DNA of 21,719 nt from DATLGD01 sp035540755 (lineage in GTDB: Bacteria; Actinomycetota; Actinomycetes; Mycobacteriales; SCTD01): assembly GCA_035540755.1 (NCBI GenBank), contig DATLGD010000217.1, positions 1 through 21,719 on the forward strand, written 5' to 3'. The notes under the pieces are model-generated. The model saw only the letters and a list, made by a program, of their open reading frames with translations, was not told the origin of the DNA and ran no database searches. Below, in pieces: positions 1 through 8,199 of this stretch; the stretch's first letter is position 1; each line of letters begins with the position of its first letter. The translations under genes were made by a program, and so were the position numbers.

Positions 1-3000
1 CCCCGTCCCCGCCCCCCTGCTCGGCCAGTGCGACGGCCAGGTCACCTCGACCGAGGGGAGCGAACCGGCGGAGCCGCCGACGACGACGTCCGCCTCGACG
101 ACCGCCGGCCGGCCGAGCACGGCGGGCTCGGGCGCCCGCAGCTGGAGCACCGGATCGGCCTGGGTCCGGGCGACGCCCTGGGACGATCTCGCGACGGGCC
201 CGGGCGGTTCGGCCCGCAGCTCCGCCTCCACCGTCACGGCGGTGCCCTCTGCCGACCGGCCGGTCGTGGGGACGGGCACCGACACGGTCAGAGGCGCCCG
301 CCCCCCGGCGGCCAGCGGGCCATGGCGGCAGGTCAGACCGCTGCACGTCCAGCCGGGCCCCTGCGCGGTGACGCCGCCGAGCACCTCGACCTCGGGCCGG
401 CCGACGGCGGGCCGCGCCTCCTCCGACGCTCTCACCACGACGACGACGTCGCCGTCGGTCGTCCGGCCGCCGGCGTTCTCGACGTCGACGACGCGCTGCA
501 CGATCTCGCCGCCGACGGCCGGGCGCGCGACCCCGACGCTCACCCGCGGGTCGGCGGCGTCGGGGCGCCCCAGCACCGCGCCGTCCGCGCCGAGACCGGC
601 GAAGGCGCCGCGATCGTCGGAGAAGTAGGCGGAGAAGCCGTGCACGCGAGGCGTGGGATCGGCCTCCGGGCGCGTGGTCGCGACCAGCGGCGGCAGGACC
701 GCGCCGGGGGCCAGGGTCGCCGACGTGCTGCAGGCGCGGCCGCCGTCGTGGTCCGAGCAGGTCCAGCCGGTGCCGGCGGCGTCCAGCGGCCCGGCGCGGC
801 GGCCGGGGACCGCGGCCGCCGACAGGGTGACGCTGATCCGGCCGCTGACCGGCTCGGTGCCGATGTTGCGGACGGTGACGCTCGCCCGACCGGTCCGTCC
901 TCCGTCGGGCGAGTTCACGGCCAGGTCAGCCGTGAGCAGCGGGCCGGTCCGCTGCCCGCGCTCCGCCGGCAGGGCGCGCAGGGTCGTGCTGCCGCTCGGG
1001 ACCGAGTCCGGCACCGGGTGCGCGGTCAGCTCGGTCGTGACGCCAGGTTGCGCTGCCGGCGTGACCGACAGGTCCGGCAGCCTGCTCCGCGCCGGGGAGC
1101 TGCCGGACCACGAGCACTCGAGCGCGTGCCTGGCGGGAGTGCACGACCATCCCGGTCCGGACGCGGCGACCGGCGCCGGGGCCAGTCGCACGACCGCCCG
1201 CTCCAGCGCCTGCTCCCTGGTCGCGACCTCGAGGACCGCCCGGCCGGGCCCGGCCTCACGCAGCGCGAGGTCGAGGCCGCCCCGCACGACGGCCGGCTCG
1301 TGCAGGTAGGCGGCGTCGTTGCCGGTCCTGCGGTCCTGCGGTGAGCTGGTGCCGACGTGGACCCCGGTGAGCAGGTCGCCGCCGCCGGAGCGGACGCGCA
1401 GTGCCGGGGAGCCCGCGGCGGCCTCGATCGGCGCCTCGTACCGGCACGCCGCGGGCAGCAGACAGGTCCACCCCGCCGGGGGCGTCCCCACGACCTCCAC
1501 CCCCGGTGAGCCGCTCAGGTCGACGACGACCGGGACGTCGTGCCGCACCCCGCCGACGTTGCGCACGACGACCTCGTGGTCGGTGCTGCCGTCGGCTGCC
1601 GCAGGCCCGAGCCGGCGGACCTCGGGGCTGAGGTCGACGGCGTCCGCGGCGACCACGCGCACCTGCCCGCGAGCGGTGTCGTCCGCCGGCTCGACGTCGT
1701 CGGCCGAGCGCAGGGAAGCGCGCAGGTCGACCGTCCGGCCCAGCGCGTAGACGTCCACCGGCACCTCGACGGACAGGGCCGGCAGGCGCGCGCCGGGGGC
1801 GACGGCGGCGGTCGACCGGCAGATGTCCAGCACGCAGGACCAGCCGGCGCCGGAGGCCCTGGGGCGGCCGCCGGCCTGTCCCACGGAGGCCTCGAGCCGC
1901 ACGGCGACGGGCGCGGCGGCCCGGTCGGTGCCCACGTTGACGACCTCGACGCCGAAGAGCGCCCGGCCACCGGGGGCGACCGCGCCCCGGCCGTTCACGA
2001 GCGGGACGAGGTCGACACCGCGTCCGGCCACCAGCCAGCGCCGGCTGGTCGCGGCGGTCAGCGACCCGGCGGCCACCTCGGCCGTCACCGACACCGCGCT
2101 GGGTGCCCGCTCGTCGGCGGCGCCGCTCAGGACGAGCCGCGTCGACTCGCCCGGTGCCAGGCCGCGCGCGGCACGGCAGGTCGTCCCGGTGCAGCTCCAG
2201 CCGGTCGCCTGCGCGACCTGCAGGGGCAGGCCTGACGAGGCGGTGATGCGGACGGTGGGCGCGGCGACGTCGACGCTGCTCGGGTTGCGGACCTCCACGG
2301 GGAAGGTCGCCGGCGCACCCGGCGCGAGCGGCACGCCCTCCGGTCCGCCCACCTCGACCGACACCGTCGCCGGACCGCTGCGCGCGACGACCGGCAGACC
2401 GACCCATGACGACGCCAGCTCCACCATGTGGTCGACGGCGGGATCCACGAGGCGGGCCGAGACCGCACCGGTGCCCGGTCCCTCGTCGGGCGGCAGCACG
2501 ACGCTGAGCTGCACCGGCGGAAGGCTGCCGTCGGCGGGCACCGGTCCCGGGTGCGTGCAGCGGCCCCAGTCCTCGCACGACCAGCCGCTCCCGGTGGCGC
2601 GACCGCCGCCGCGGTGCGCGTCGAGGTGCAGGACGACCGGGCCGGGGGCGCCTGCGGCGCCGTCGTTGCGCACGACCGCCGTCCCCGCGGCGGCCCGTCC
2701 GGCGACCAGCGGCTCCGCCGGCCGCAGCGTCACCGAGAGCGTGTGAGGCACCGCCGCGATCGGCGTCGTCGCCACCGCCCGTGCGCCGGACAGCCGCGCG
2801 ACACCACTGCCCTGCAGCTCCGCGCGGACCGGCTCGTGGAGCAGGAAGGACAGGACGGACGAGGACCGCAGGACCGTCAGGCGCGGCAGCCGTCCCCCAG
2901 CCGGTACGACGGTCCGGTGCTCGCAGGCGCGCGCGGCGTCGTGCCCGGTGCAGATCCAGCCCTCGCCGGAGGCGGACACCAGGCCGGCGCCGCGCAGCAG

Positions 3001-4719
3001 GACGCGGGTGGGGCCGGCCGCCGCCGACCGGCCGGCGTTGTGGACGTCGACCGTCGTGGCGGCCACGCCGTCGTGCGGCGCAGGGTCGCCCGCGGTGGCG
3101 AGGACGACGAGGTCGGCCGGCGGCCGTGCGCTCGAGGCACCGGCGCCGGCCGAGCGCAGGTCGCGGCCGGCCTCGTCGAGCGCGGTGACCCTCCACCCGA
3201 CCGGCGCGGCCTCCTCGGCCGGAACGGCCGTCGTCAGGGTGAGCGGCGGCAGGTCGCCGACTGCTCCGGGGTGACGGCAGACGAGGTCGCTGCTGCACAC
3301 CCAGCCGCTCCCGGCGGCCGTCGTGGGCGGCGGTGGCGTGCCCGGCCCGGCGTCGACCATTCCCGCCACGACGGCGGGGGCGCCGTCACCCCTCACCCGG
3401 ACGACCGCGCTCGCGGCTCCGCCCGGCGCACCCGGCTCCGCCTGCTGGACCAGGAGCCTCGCGTCCTCACGGGTCCGGACGGCGGTGACCGTCTCCGGCG
3501 ACCCGGGCAGGGCGGGATCGACCAGCTCACTGGTCAGCGTCGCGAGGCTCCCGCCGCCGGACGTCGACGCGCGCAGCACCGGCAGCGATCCCCCGGGCGG
3601 CACCGGCCCCGGGTGCGTGCAGGTCGCGGGTGCGGTGCCGGAGCACAGCCACCCGGTGCCGAGGGCGGTCGCGGTGCCGTGCTGCTGGGTCAGCCGGACC
3701 TGCACCGGCCCGGCGCTGCCCTCCCCGCGCTCCGAGACGCGGACGGCGAACCCGCCGGCGTCGTCGGCGCCCGCCGACAGGACGAGGTCCCCACGACCGG
3801 CGGGGACGACCGGCGACGCGGCCACCGCGCGGTCGTTCCAGCCGAAGGCGTCGACCGGCTCGAGCCCCACGGCGACGCCGACGGCAGGGCCCTCGTCGTT
3901 CCGGTGCGAGCGCTCGGGGCCCCGTCGGCCGACCTCCAGCGGCGGCAGCGACCGACCGCCGGCCGGCGCGGCGGCCGTGGAGCACCGGAGCTGCTGGTAC
4001 TCCGGTGCGCAGGTCCAGCCCGGCCCGCCGGCCCGCAGCGTGCCCAGCGTCGCGGAGCCGTCCCCGATGCGCACCGTGACCGGACCGTCGGGCGCGCGAC
4101 GGCCGAGTCCGAGGACCTCCGCGTCGAACACCGCCTCCTGCCCGCTGACGACCGGCCCGCGGGGACGCACCCGCACCGCGAGGTCGACGTCGCTGTCGGG
4201 GACCGGAAGCACCGAGGTGGTCGCCTCGTCGTTGGCCGTCGGCTGGGCCAGCGGCGTGCTGAGCCGGGCGGTCAGCGGAGCGCCCGTCGCCGCCACGTCC
4301 GGCGTCCGGGTGACCGAGACGGGGGAGCTGCGTGCCCCCGGCTGCAGGTCGAGGTCCGCCGAGCAGCGCCCCGTGGCGGAGTCGCAGCGCCAGCCGTCGC
4401 CGGCGGCGCCGGTGGCGGGCCGCCCGGCGTCCTGGAGGGCCAGCTCGACCCGGCCGACGGCGCGCGACCCGCCCGCGTTGACGACCACCGTCGACGCCGT
4501 CGCAGGGCGCCCGGTGCGCACCGGACCGGCCTCGGTCACCAGCGGCACGAGGTCGGCGTCGCTCGCCGCCGCGAGCACGGCGGCGGGCAGCTCGAGGACC
4601 GCCGGCGCCGTCGGCAGGGCGACAGGGGAGATCAGCAGGAGCGCGAGAAGGGAGGGCAGGACGGCGGCGGGCAGCACGCTGCCGCGGGGGCGGCTCCGCG
4701 AGCCGGTCCGGTTGCGCAC
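1..4719 (-). CDS. Secreted multi-repeat DUF11-like surface protein (partial, C-terminus beyond the left edge)
   Basis: Reading the minus strand from a GTG at 4719 gives 1573 codons with no stop, ending exactly at base 1, so the C-terminus (possibly a sorting or anchoring region) is not visible. A GGGAGGAG ribosome site lies 4 bases before the GTG. The N-terminus has several Arg residues (positions 2-12) followed by a hydrophobic stretch (about 15-50), as in an export signal. The rest is a tandem array of about 115-138 residue units rich in Val, Ala, Gly and Pro. Each unit carries a GW-x-C motif, a second Cys 4-8 residues later, then a variable P-G-x-x-LP-x-L segment. This matches DUF11/CARDB-type Ig-like beta-sandwich domains of bacterial surface proteins. 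I see twelve motif copies, and all cysteines I read fall in these pairs. Adhesive, cell-wall or structural role is inference. Exported location is fairly sure; function is unknown. Confidence 0.85.
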   Translation of the reverse strand, partial: MRNRTGSRSRPRGSVLPAAVLPSLLALLLISPVALPTAPAVLELPAAVLAAASDADLVPLVTEAGPVRTGRPATASTVVVNAGGSRAVGRVELALQDAGRPATGAAGDGWRCDSATGRCSADLDLQPGARSSPVSVTRTPDVAATGAPLTARLSTPLAQPTANDEATTSVLPVPDSDVDLAVRVRPRGPVVSGQEAVFDAEVLGLGRRAPDGPVTVRIGDGSATLGTLRAGGPGWTCAPEYQQLRCSTAAAPAGGRSLPPLEVGRRGPERSHRNDEGPAVGVAVGLEPVDAFGWNDRAVAASPVVPAGRGDLVLSAGADDAGGFAVRVSERGEGSAGPVQVRLTQQHGTATALGTGWLCSGTAPATCTHPGPVPPGGSLPVLRASTSGGGSLATLTSELVDPALPGSPETVTAVRTREDARLLVQQAEPGAPGGAASAVVRVRGDGAPAVVAGMVDAGPGTPPPPTTAAGSGWVCSSDLVCRHPGAVGDLPPLTLTTAVPAEEAAPVGWRVTALDEAGRDLRSAGAGASSARPPADLVVLATAGDPAPHDGVAATTVDVHNAGRSAAAGPTRVLLRGAGLVSASGEGWICTGHDAARACEHRTVVPAGGRLPRLTVLRSSSVLSFLLHEPVRAELQGSGVARLSGARAVATTPIAAVPHTLSVTLRPAEPLVAGRAAAGTAVVRNDGAAGAPGPVVLHLDAHRGGGRATGSGWSCEDWGRCTHPGPVPADGSLPPVQLSVVLPPDEGPGTGAVSARLVDPAVDHMVELASSWVGLPVVARSGPATVSVEVGGPEGVPLAPGAPATFPVEVRNPSSVDVAAPTVRITASSGLPLQVAQATGWSCTGTTCRAARGLAPGESTRLVLSGAADERAPSAVSVTAEVAAGSLTAATSRRWLVAGRGVDLVPLVNGRGAVAPGGRALFGVEVVNVGTDRAAAPVAVRLEASVGQAGGRPRASGAGWSCVLDICRSTAAVAPGARLPALSVEVPVDVYALGRTVDLRASLRSADDVEPADDTARGQVRVVAADAVDLSPEVRRLGPAAADGSTDHEVVVRNVGGVRHDVPVVVDLSGSPGVEVVGTPPAGWTCLLPAACRYEAPIEAAAGSPALRVRSGGGDLLTGVHVGTSSPQDRRTGNDAAYLHEPAVVRGGLDLALREAGPGRAVLEVATREQALERAVVRLAPAPVAASGPGWSCTPARHALECSWSGSSPARSRLPDLSVTPAAQPGVTTELTAHPVPDSVPSGSTTLRALPAERGQRTGPLLTADLAVNSPDGGRTGRASVTVRNIGTEPVSGRISVTLSAAAVPGRRAGPLDAAGTGWTCSDHDGGRACSTSATLAPGAVLPPLVATTRPEADPTPRVHGFSAYFSDDRGAFAGLGADGAVLGRPDAADPRVSVGVARPAVGGEIVQRVVDVENAGGRTTDGDVVVVVRASEEARPAVGRPEVEVLGGVTAQGPGWTCSGLTCRHGPLAAGGRAPLTVSVPVPTTGRSAEGTAVTVEAELRAEPPGPVARSSQGVARTQADPVLQLRAPEPAVLGRPAVVEADVVVGGSAGSLPSVEVTWPSHWPSRGAGTG
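343..4395 (-). repeat. Twelve tandem degenerate protein repeats (GWxC...C units)
   Basis: The GW-x-C motif recurs in one minus-strand frame near bases 4390, 4014, 3648, 3300, 2956, 2580, 2196, 1840, 1468, 1146, 763 and 348, that is every 322-415 bases. The first copy is at residues 109-112 and the last at about 1456-1459. The spacing between the two Cys of a pair is 4 to 8 residues. The DNA copies are strongly diverged, so this is an old protein-level repeat rather than a recent DNA duplication. Confidence 0.8.
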
Positions 4720-4723
4720 AGGG

Positions 4724-4741
4724 CTCCTCCCGTCGCGGGAG
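4724..4741 (-). promoter_or_regulatory. Ribosome site of the repeat protein, partly inside a hairpin
   Basis: On the minus strand GGAGGAG (bases 4730-4724) precedes the GTG at 4719 with 4 bases between. Half of it lies within the perfect inverted repeat CTCCCG-CGA-CGGGAG (4741-4727), which as RNA would form a 6-bp GC-only stem. The hairpin could limit translation. In such GC-rich DNA a chance stem of this size is possible. Confidence 0.4.
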
Positions 4742-4781
4742 CGCCGGCGACCAAGCGTGGCACGGCGGGGGGCGGCGCGGG

Positions 4782-4794
4782 GCCCGAATCGGGC
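4782..4794. terminator. Short perfect palindrome downstream of the Fic-like gene
   Basis: GCCCGA-A-TCGGGC is a perfect 6+1+6 inverted repeat in the 138-base gap between the Fic-like gene and the repeat-protein gene. It lies 63 bases after the stop of the former on the minus strand. There is no T-tract, so it may be a weak terminator, an operator for the downstream gene, or chance. The remainder of the 4720-4857 gap shows no gene. Confidence 0.3.
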
Positions 4795-4857
4795 AAGAGG
4801 GCCGGAGCAGGTCCAGATCGGGCCGCCGGACGGCCGACGGGCCGCGCTGCTCGGCGG

Positions 4858-5766
4858 TCAGCCCGCGCGGGTGACGGCCTCGCAGACCGCCAGCCCTTCG
4901 CGCGCGCCGAGGGCGACGGCGTCGGCGCAGTGCCGCACCCACCGGGCGACGCCGCCCGGCCCGCCGCCGACATAGCCGCGCAGGGCCAGGCCGTAGCTGT
5001 CGCCCTCGATGGCCCCGTGGTCGCGGGCGAAGCCGCCCTCGCCGAACTTCTCGAGCTCGGCGTGCCCGACCTCCGGGGCCGAGACGGCCTTCGGGTCGAG
5101 GCCGCGGTCGATCAGCACCAGCCGGGCAGCCGCCCGGGCCACCAGCCCGTCGGCGACGCCGAACGGCCGCAGTGCCAGCAGCTCCCCGTGCACCACGGCC
5201 GAGACGACGACGGCGGGCGCCGACGTGCCGGCGGTGAGCAGGCGGGCCAGCCCGTCGAGGCGGGCGGCGACCTCGACCGGCTCCGGAGCCGGCCCGATGC
5301 CGTACGGGTCGTCGACCTCGACACCGGCCGGGCGCGGGCGGCCGAGCCGGTCGGGATCGGCCTCGAGCTCTGCGGCGGCCAGCACGTGCAGCCGGGCCAG
5401 CGCCTGCCGCGGCGAGTGCCGCCAGGCCACCAGCACCTGGCCGAGGTCGGCGTGCAGGCGCACCGCGTTCGCGACGACGCGCGCGCCGTGCTCGTCGCTG
5501 CGGTCGTGCAGCTCGACCGTGCCGCCGGACAGGAGCTGGCCGCGCAGCCGCTCCAGCTCGATGTGCGCTCCTTCGAGCTCGGCGGACGCGCGGGCGCCGC
5601 GCAGCGCCGACTCCGCGGTCACCTCGGCCGACCGGCGTCGCAGCAGCCGGTGCGACAGCAGCCCGTCGACCGCCGACCGCGCTCCGCCGACGGCGTCGGC
5701 GACGCCGGGCAGGTCGACCAGGGCCGCCAGCGGGTCGTCGGGCAGTCGCGGCAGGGTGCTGGTCAC
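4858..5766 (-). CDS. Fic-fold protein with degenerate catalytic motif
   Basis: 302 residues, mainly helical and apparently cytoplasmic (no signal or membrane segment). The stretch around residues 200-211, R-PFGVADGLVA-R, lines up with the Fic signature H-P-F-x-D/E-G-N-G-R-x-x-R. The catalytic His is Arg200, Asn-Gly-Arg is lost and only the PF, one Gly and the last Arg remain. Residues 61-66 (SAELEG) fit the inhibitory-helix motif S/T-x-x-x-E-G/N of Fic proteins. Fic enzymes normally transfer AMP to target hydroxyls; this one cannot do so by the standard chemistry, so it may be a pseudoenzyme, a scaffold or a different transferase. Similar Fic-like proteins sit in actinobacterial chromosomes, sometimes annotated as oxidoreductases (recalled, not checked). 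The GTG at 5766 was chosen because a TAGCCT box lies 7 bases before it and there is no ribosome site, which suggests a leaderless start. The gene is divergent from the LytS-type kinase. Confidence 0.75.
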   Translation of the reverse strand: MTSTLPRLPDDPLAALVDLPGVADAVGGARSAVDGLLSHRLLRRRSAEVTAESALRGARASAELEGAHIELERLRGQLLSGGTVELHDRSDEHGARVVANAVRLHADLGQVLVAWRHSPRQALARLHVLAAAELEADPDRLGRPRPAGVEVDDPYGIGPAPEPVEVAARLDGLARLLTAGTSAPAVVVSAVVHGELLALRPFGVADGLVARAAARLVLIDRGLDPKAVSAPEVGHAELEKFGEGGFARDHGAIEGDSYGLALRGYVGGGPGGVARWVRHCADAVALGAREGLAVCEAVTRAG

Positions 5767-5773
5767 GCCGACC

Positions 5774-5779
5774 AGGCTA
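5774..5779 (-). promoter_or_regulatory. Putative -10 box of a leaderless promoter for the Fic-like gene
   Basis: The minus strand reads TAGCCT, matching the actinobacterial TAnnnT -10 pattern, then 7 bases, then the GTG at 5766. No purine-rich ribosome site separates them. That spacing would place transcription start at or next to the first base of the start codon. No clear -35 hexamer is visible. Confidence 0.45.
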
Positions 5780-5804
5780 GGCCGCGGGAAGCCCGGACCG
5801 GGCC

Positions 5805-5810
5805 TATCGT
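5805..5810 (+). promoter_or_regulatory. Putative -10 box of a leaderless promoter for the LytS-type operon
   Basis: TATCGT (TAnnnT) ends 8 bases before the ATG at 5819. The intervening CCCGCGGC is no ribosome site, so the transcript probably begins within two bases of the ATG. It lies 25 bases from the opposing -10 box of the divergent gene, so the two promoters must overlap in their upstream parts. Confidence 0.5.
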
Positions 5811-5818
5811 CCCGCGGC

Positions 5819-7024
5819 ATGGGCGACGTCCTCGCGGTGACCGCGGCGCTGCTCGGCGCGCTCGCCGTCGGCGGGGCAGCGGTGTGGTGGGGGCCGCGCG
5901 GCCGTCGGGTCTTCGGGACGGTGGCGGAGCGGGCGACCTTCACCGCCCTGCACGAGGCCAGCCTGGCCGCCCCGCCGCTGCGCGAGGGGCTGACGCCCGA
6001 GTCCGCCGCCCGCAGCGCACGTCACCTGCGCACCCTGCTGGGGAGCGCCGCCGTGTCGCTCACCGACACCGAGCGCCTGCTCGCCTGGGAGGGAGCCGGC
6101 GACGTGCACGCCGAGGCGGCGCACGCGCTGGCGGTGGGAGCACTCGACTCGGGACGGCCCGCCGTCGTCGGCGACCTGGTGTGCGGCGATCCCGACTGTC
6201 CGGTGCGCGCCGTCGTCGTCGCCCCGCTGGTACTGGACGAGGTCGTGGTCGGCTCGCTCGGCGCCTACGTGCAGGTGGCCAATCCGGGGCTGGTCCGGGC
6301 CGTCACCGAGGTGGCGCGGTGGGTGTCGGGACAGCTGGAGCTCGCCGAGCTCGACGAGTCGCGCTCGCGGCTGGCCGAGGCGCAGGTGCGCGCGCTGCGC
6401 GCGCAGATCAGCCCGCACTTCATCTTCAACGCGCTCACCGCGATCGCCTCGTTCGTGCGCACCGACCCCGAGCGCGCCCGCGAGCTGCTGCTGGACTTCG
6501 CCGACTTCACCCGCTACTCCAGCCGCGTGCACGGGCAGTTCACGACCCTGGCCGAGGAGCTGCGCTCGGTCGACCGCTACCTGCAGCTGGAGAAGGCGCG
6601 CTTCGGCGACCGGCTGCAGGTGGTCCTGCGGGTGGCGCCGGAGGTGCTGCCCGTCGCGGTGCCCTACCTGTGCCTGCAGCCGCTGGTCGAGAACGCCGTG
6701 CGGCACGGCCTGGAGCGCGGGTCGGGCGCCGTCACCGTGACCGTGGTGGCCGAGGACGACGGCGCCGGGTGCCGCATCACGGTCGAGGACGACGGCGTCG
6801 GCAGCGACCCCGAGCGGGTGCGGCAGGCGCTGGCCGGCTCGGGCGGCGACGGCGAGGACGAGGGACGTCAGTCCATCGGGCTGGGCAACGTCGACGCCCG
6901 GCTGCGGGCCGTCTACGGCGACGAGCACGGCCTGGTCGTCGAGACGGCCGAGGGTGCCGGGACCAAGGTGACCGTGCGGGTGCCGAAGTTCCAGGCCGGC
7001 GTGCGGGCCGGGATGCGGGCGTGA
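5819..7024 (+). CDS. LytS/YehU-type membrane sensor histidine kinase
   Basis: 401 residues. One N-terminal membrane helix (about 4-24) leads to a GAF-like sensor region (about 40-170) with a Cys pair at 122 and 127. A short coiled linker follows, then the His_kinase domain typical of the LytS family (QISPHFIFNAL, phospho-acceptor His200). The ATPase part has the N-box ENAVRHG (Asn291), the EDDGVG box (about 323-328) and the GLGN glycine box (354-357). It is predicted to autophosphorylate and pass phosphate to the LytTR regulator encoded next, whose GTG overlaps this stop by 4 bases. The first ATG after the putative promoter was chosen; upstream in-frame codons run into the divergent gene. Relatives BtsS/YpdA of E. 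coli sense pyruvate and control a transporter (known), so a carboxylate ligand is a reasonable inference here. Confidence 0.93.
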   Translation: MGDVLAVTAALLGALAVGGAAVWWGPRGRRVFGTVAERATFTALHEASLAAPPLREGLTPESAARSARHLRTLLGSAAVSLTDTERLLAWEGAGDVHAEAAHALAVGALDSGRPAVVGDLVCGDPDCPVRAVVVAPLVLDEVVVGSLGAYVQVANPGLVRAVTEVARWVSGQLELAELDESRSRLAEAQVRALRAQISPHFIFNALTAIASFVRTDPERARELLLDFADFTRYSSRVHGQFTTLAEELRSVDRYLQLEKARFGDRLQVVLRVAPEVLPVAVPYLCLQPLVENAVRHGLERGSGAVTVTVVAEDDGAGCRITVEDDGVGSDPERVRQALAGSGGDGEDEGRQSIGLGNVDARLRAVYGDEHGLVVETAEGAGTKVTVRVPKFQAGVRAGMRA

Positions 7025-7800
7025 CGGCAGCGCGCGCCGGCCTCACGGTGCTGGCGGTCGACGACGAGCCACCGGCCCTGGACGAGCTGGCCTACCTGCT
7101 GCGGGCCGACCCGCGGGTAGCCGCGGTGCGCACCGCCGGGGACGCCCTCACCGCGCTGAAGGTGATGGAGTCCGAGCGCATCGACGGCGTCTTCCTCGAC
7201 ATCCGGATGCCCGGGCTGACCGGGCTGGAGCTCGCCCGGGTGCTCGGCCGCTTCGCCACGGCGCCGGCGGTGGTCTTCGTGACCGCCTACGACGACGCCG
7301 CGGTCGAGGCGTTCTCGCTGCGCGCCGTCGACTACCTGCTCAAGCCGGTCCGGGCGGCGCGGCTGGCCGAGGCGGTCGGGCGGGTGGCGGCCGCCCGCGC
7401 GGCGGCCGTCGCCGCCACCGCACCGGCGATGCCGGCCGATGCGGGCACCATCGCCGTCGAGCTGGGCGGCGTGACGCGGTTCCTGCAGGTCTCCGACGTG
7501 CGGCACGTCGAGGCGCAGGGCGACTACGCCCGGCTGCACACCGAGACCGGCAGCCACCTGGTGCGGGTGCCGCTGGCGACGCTGGAGGAACGCTGGGCGC
7601 CAGCCGGGTTCGTGCGCGTGCACCGGTCCTACCTGGTCTCCACCCACCACATCAGCGAGCTGCGCGTCGAGCCGGGCGGCGGCCACGCCGTGCAGGTGGG
7701 CACGGGGCCGAGCGCGGTGGTGCTGCCGGTCAGCCGCCGGCTCAGCCGCGACCTCAAGGACCGGCTGGTGCACCGGGCTCGGCGCGAGGCGGAGCGGTGA
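7021..7800 (+). CDS. LytTR-family response regulator
   Basis: 259 residues. Residues 8-120 form a receiver domain with the acidic pair at 14-15 (VDDEP), phospho-acceptor Asp60 in FLDIRMPG, Thr88 in VFVTAY and Lys108 in LLKP. An Ala-rich linker (about 120-140) connects to a LytTR DNA-binding domain (about 145-250) with the usual RHVEAQGDY, FVRVHRSYLV and LPVSRR segments. Its start is a GTG whose last two bases are part of the kinase TGA stop, so the pair is translationally coupled. It most likely regulates the transporter genes just downstream, by analogy with BtsR/YpdB and their transporter targets; the binding sites are not evident by eye. Confidence 0.93.
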   Translation: MTAARAGLTVLAVDDEPPALDELAYLLRADPRVAAVRTAGDALTALKVMESERIDGVFLDIRMPGLTGLELARVLGRFATAPAVVFVTAYDDAAVEAFSLRAVDYLLKPVRAARLAEAVGRVAAARAAAVAATAPAMPADAGTIAVELGGVTRFLQVSDVRHVEAQGDYARLHTETGSHLVRVPLATLEERWAPAGFVRVHRSYLVSTHHISELRVEPGGGHAVQVGTGPSAVVLPVSRRLSRDLKDRLVHRARREAER

Positions 7801-8189
7801 CGCGCCCGGTCGACCCAACCGACCCGCCACGCCGGGTGATCGTGACCAGCCCGCGCACCGCCGCGGTCCGGCGGCCGCCCGGGCGCTCGGCCGTGCAGGC
7901 CCTCGACGAGCAGGACCGCGTCGGCGAGCTGCTGGTGCGCTCACTGGTGCGCGCGCAGCTGGCGCTGGCGCTGCGCCTGCTGGCCGCCCTGGCCACGCTG
8001 CTGGGAGGCCTGCCGCTGCTGTTCGCCCTCGCGCCGTCGGTCCGCGACGTCCAGGTGCTCGGGCTGCCGCTGCCGTGGCTCGTCCTGGGCGTGCTCGTCT
8101 ACCCGTGCCTGCTCGCCGGCGGGCTGGTCTACCTGCGCCTGGCCGAGCGCAACGAGCGCGACTTCGCCGACCTGGTCGAGCGCTCGTGA
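7797..8189 (+). CDS. Small two-helix membrane protein preceding the symporter
   Basis: 130 residues. A basic, Pro/Arg-rich cytoplasmic tail (1-50) is followed by two hydrophobic helices (about 54-79 and 91-114) and a charged end (LAERNERDFADLVERS). The size and hairpin topology resemble the DUF485 and DUF4212 proteins that accompany SSS-family carboxylate symporters, but the sequence is too diverged for me to name the family. The GTG start overlaps the regulator stop by 4 bases (GTGA), and the symporter begins 10 bases after its stop. Probable role: assembly or regulatory partner of the symporter (inference). Confidence 0.8.
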   Translation: MTRPVDPTDPPRRVIVTSPRTAAVRRPPGRSAVQALDEQDRVGELLVRSLVRAQLALALRLLAALATLLGGLPLLFALAPSVRDVQVLGLPLPWLVLGVLVYPCLLAGGLVYLRLAERNERDFADLVERS

Positions 8190-8199
8190 GCGTCGGCCG

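Noticed and set aside
4782..4794. Palindrome GCCCGA-A-TCGGGC as a regulator operator
   Set aside because: No matching copy was noticed elsewhere and no known regulator consensus fits, so it is listed only as a weak terminator candidate.
1256..4942. Open frames on the minus strand in other phases over the repeat-protein region
   Set aside because: Their translations are Arg/Pro/Ala-rich noise, while a single other phase runs open for 4719 bases with signal sequence and regular repeats.
2428..7020. Very long plus-strand open frame ahead of the LytTR regulator
   Set aside because: It is antisense to the repeat protein and the Fic-like gene and out of frame with the kinase. Its translation is Arg/Gly/Ala low-complexity with no domain. 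Only its last 780 bases, in frame, are the real regulator gene. Stop codons are rare in such GC-rich DNA.
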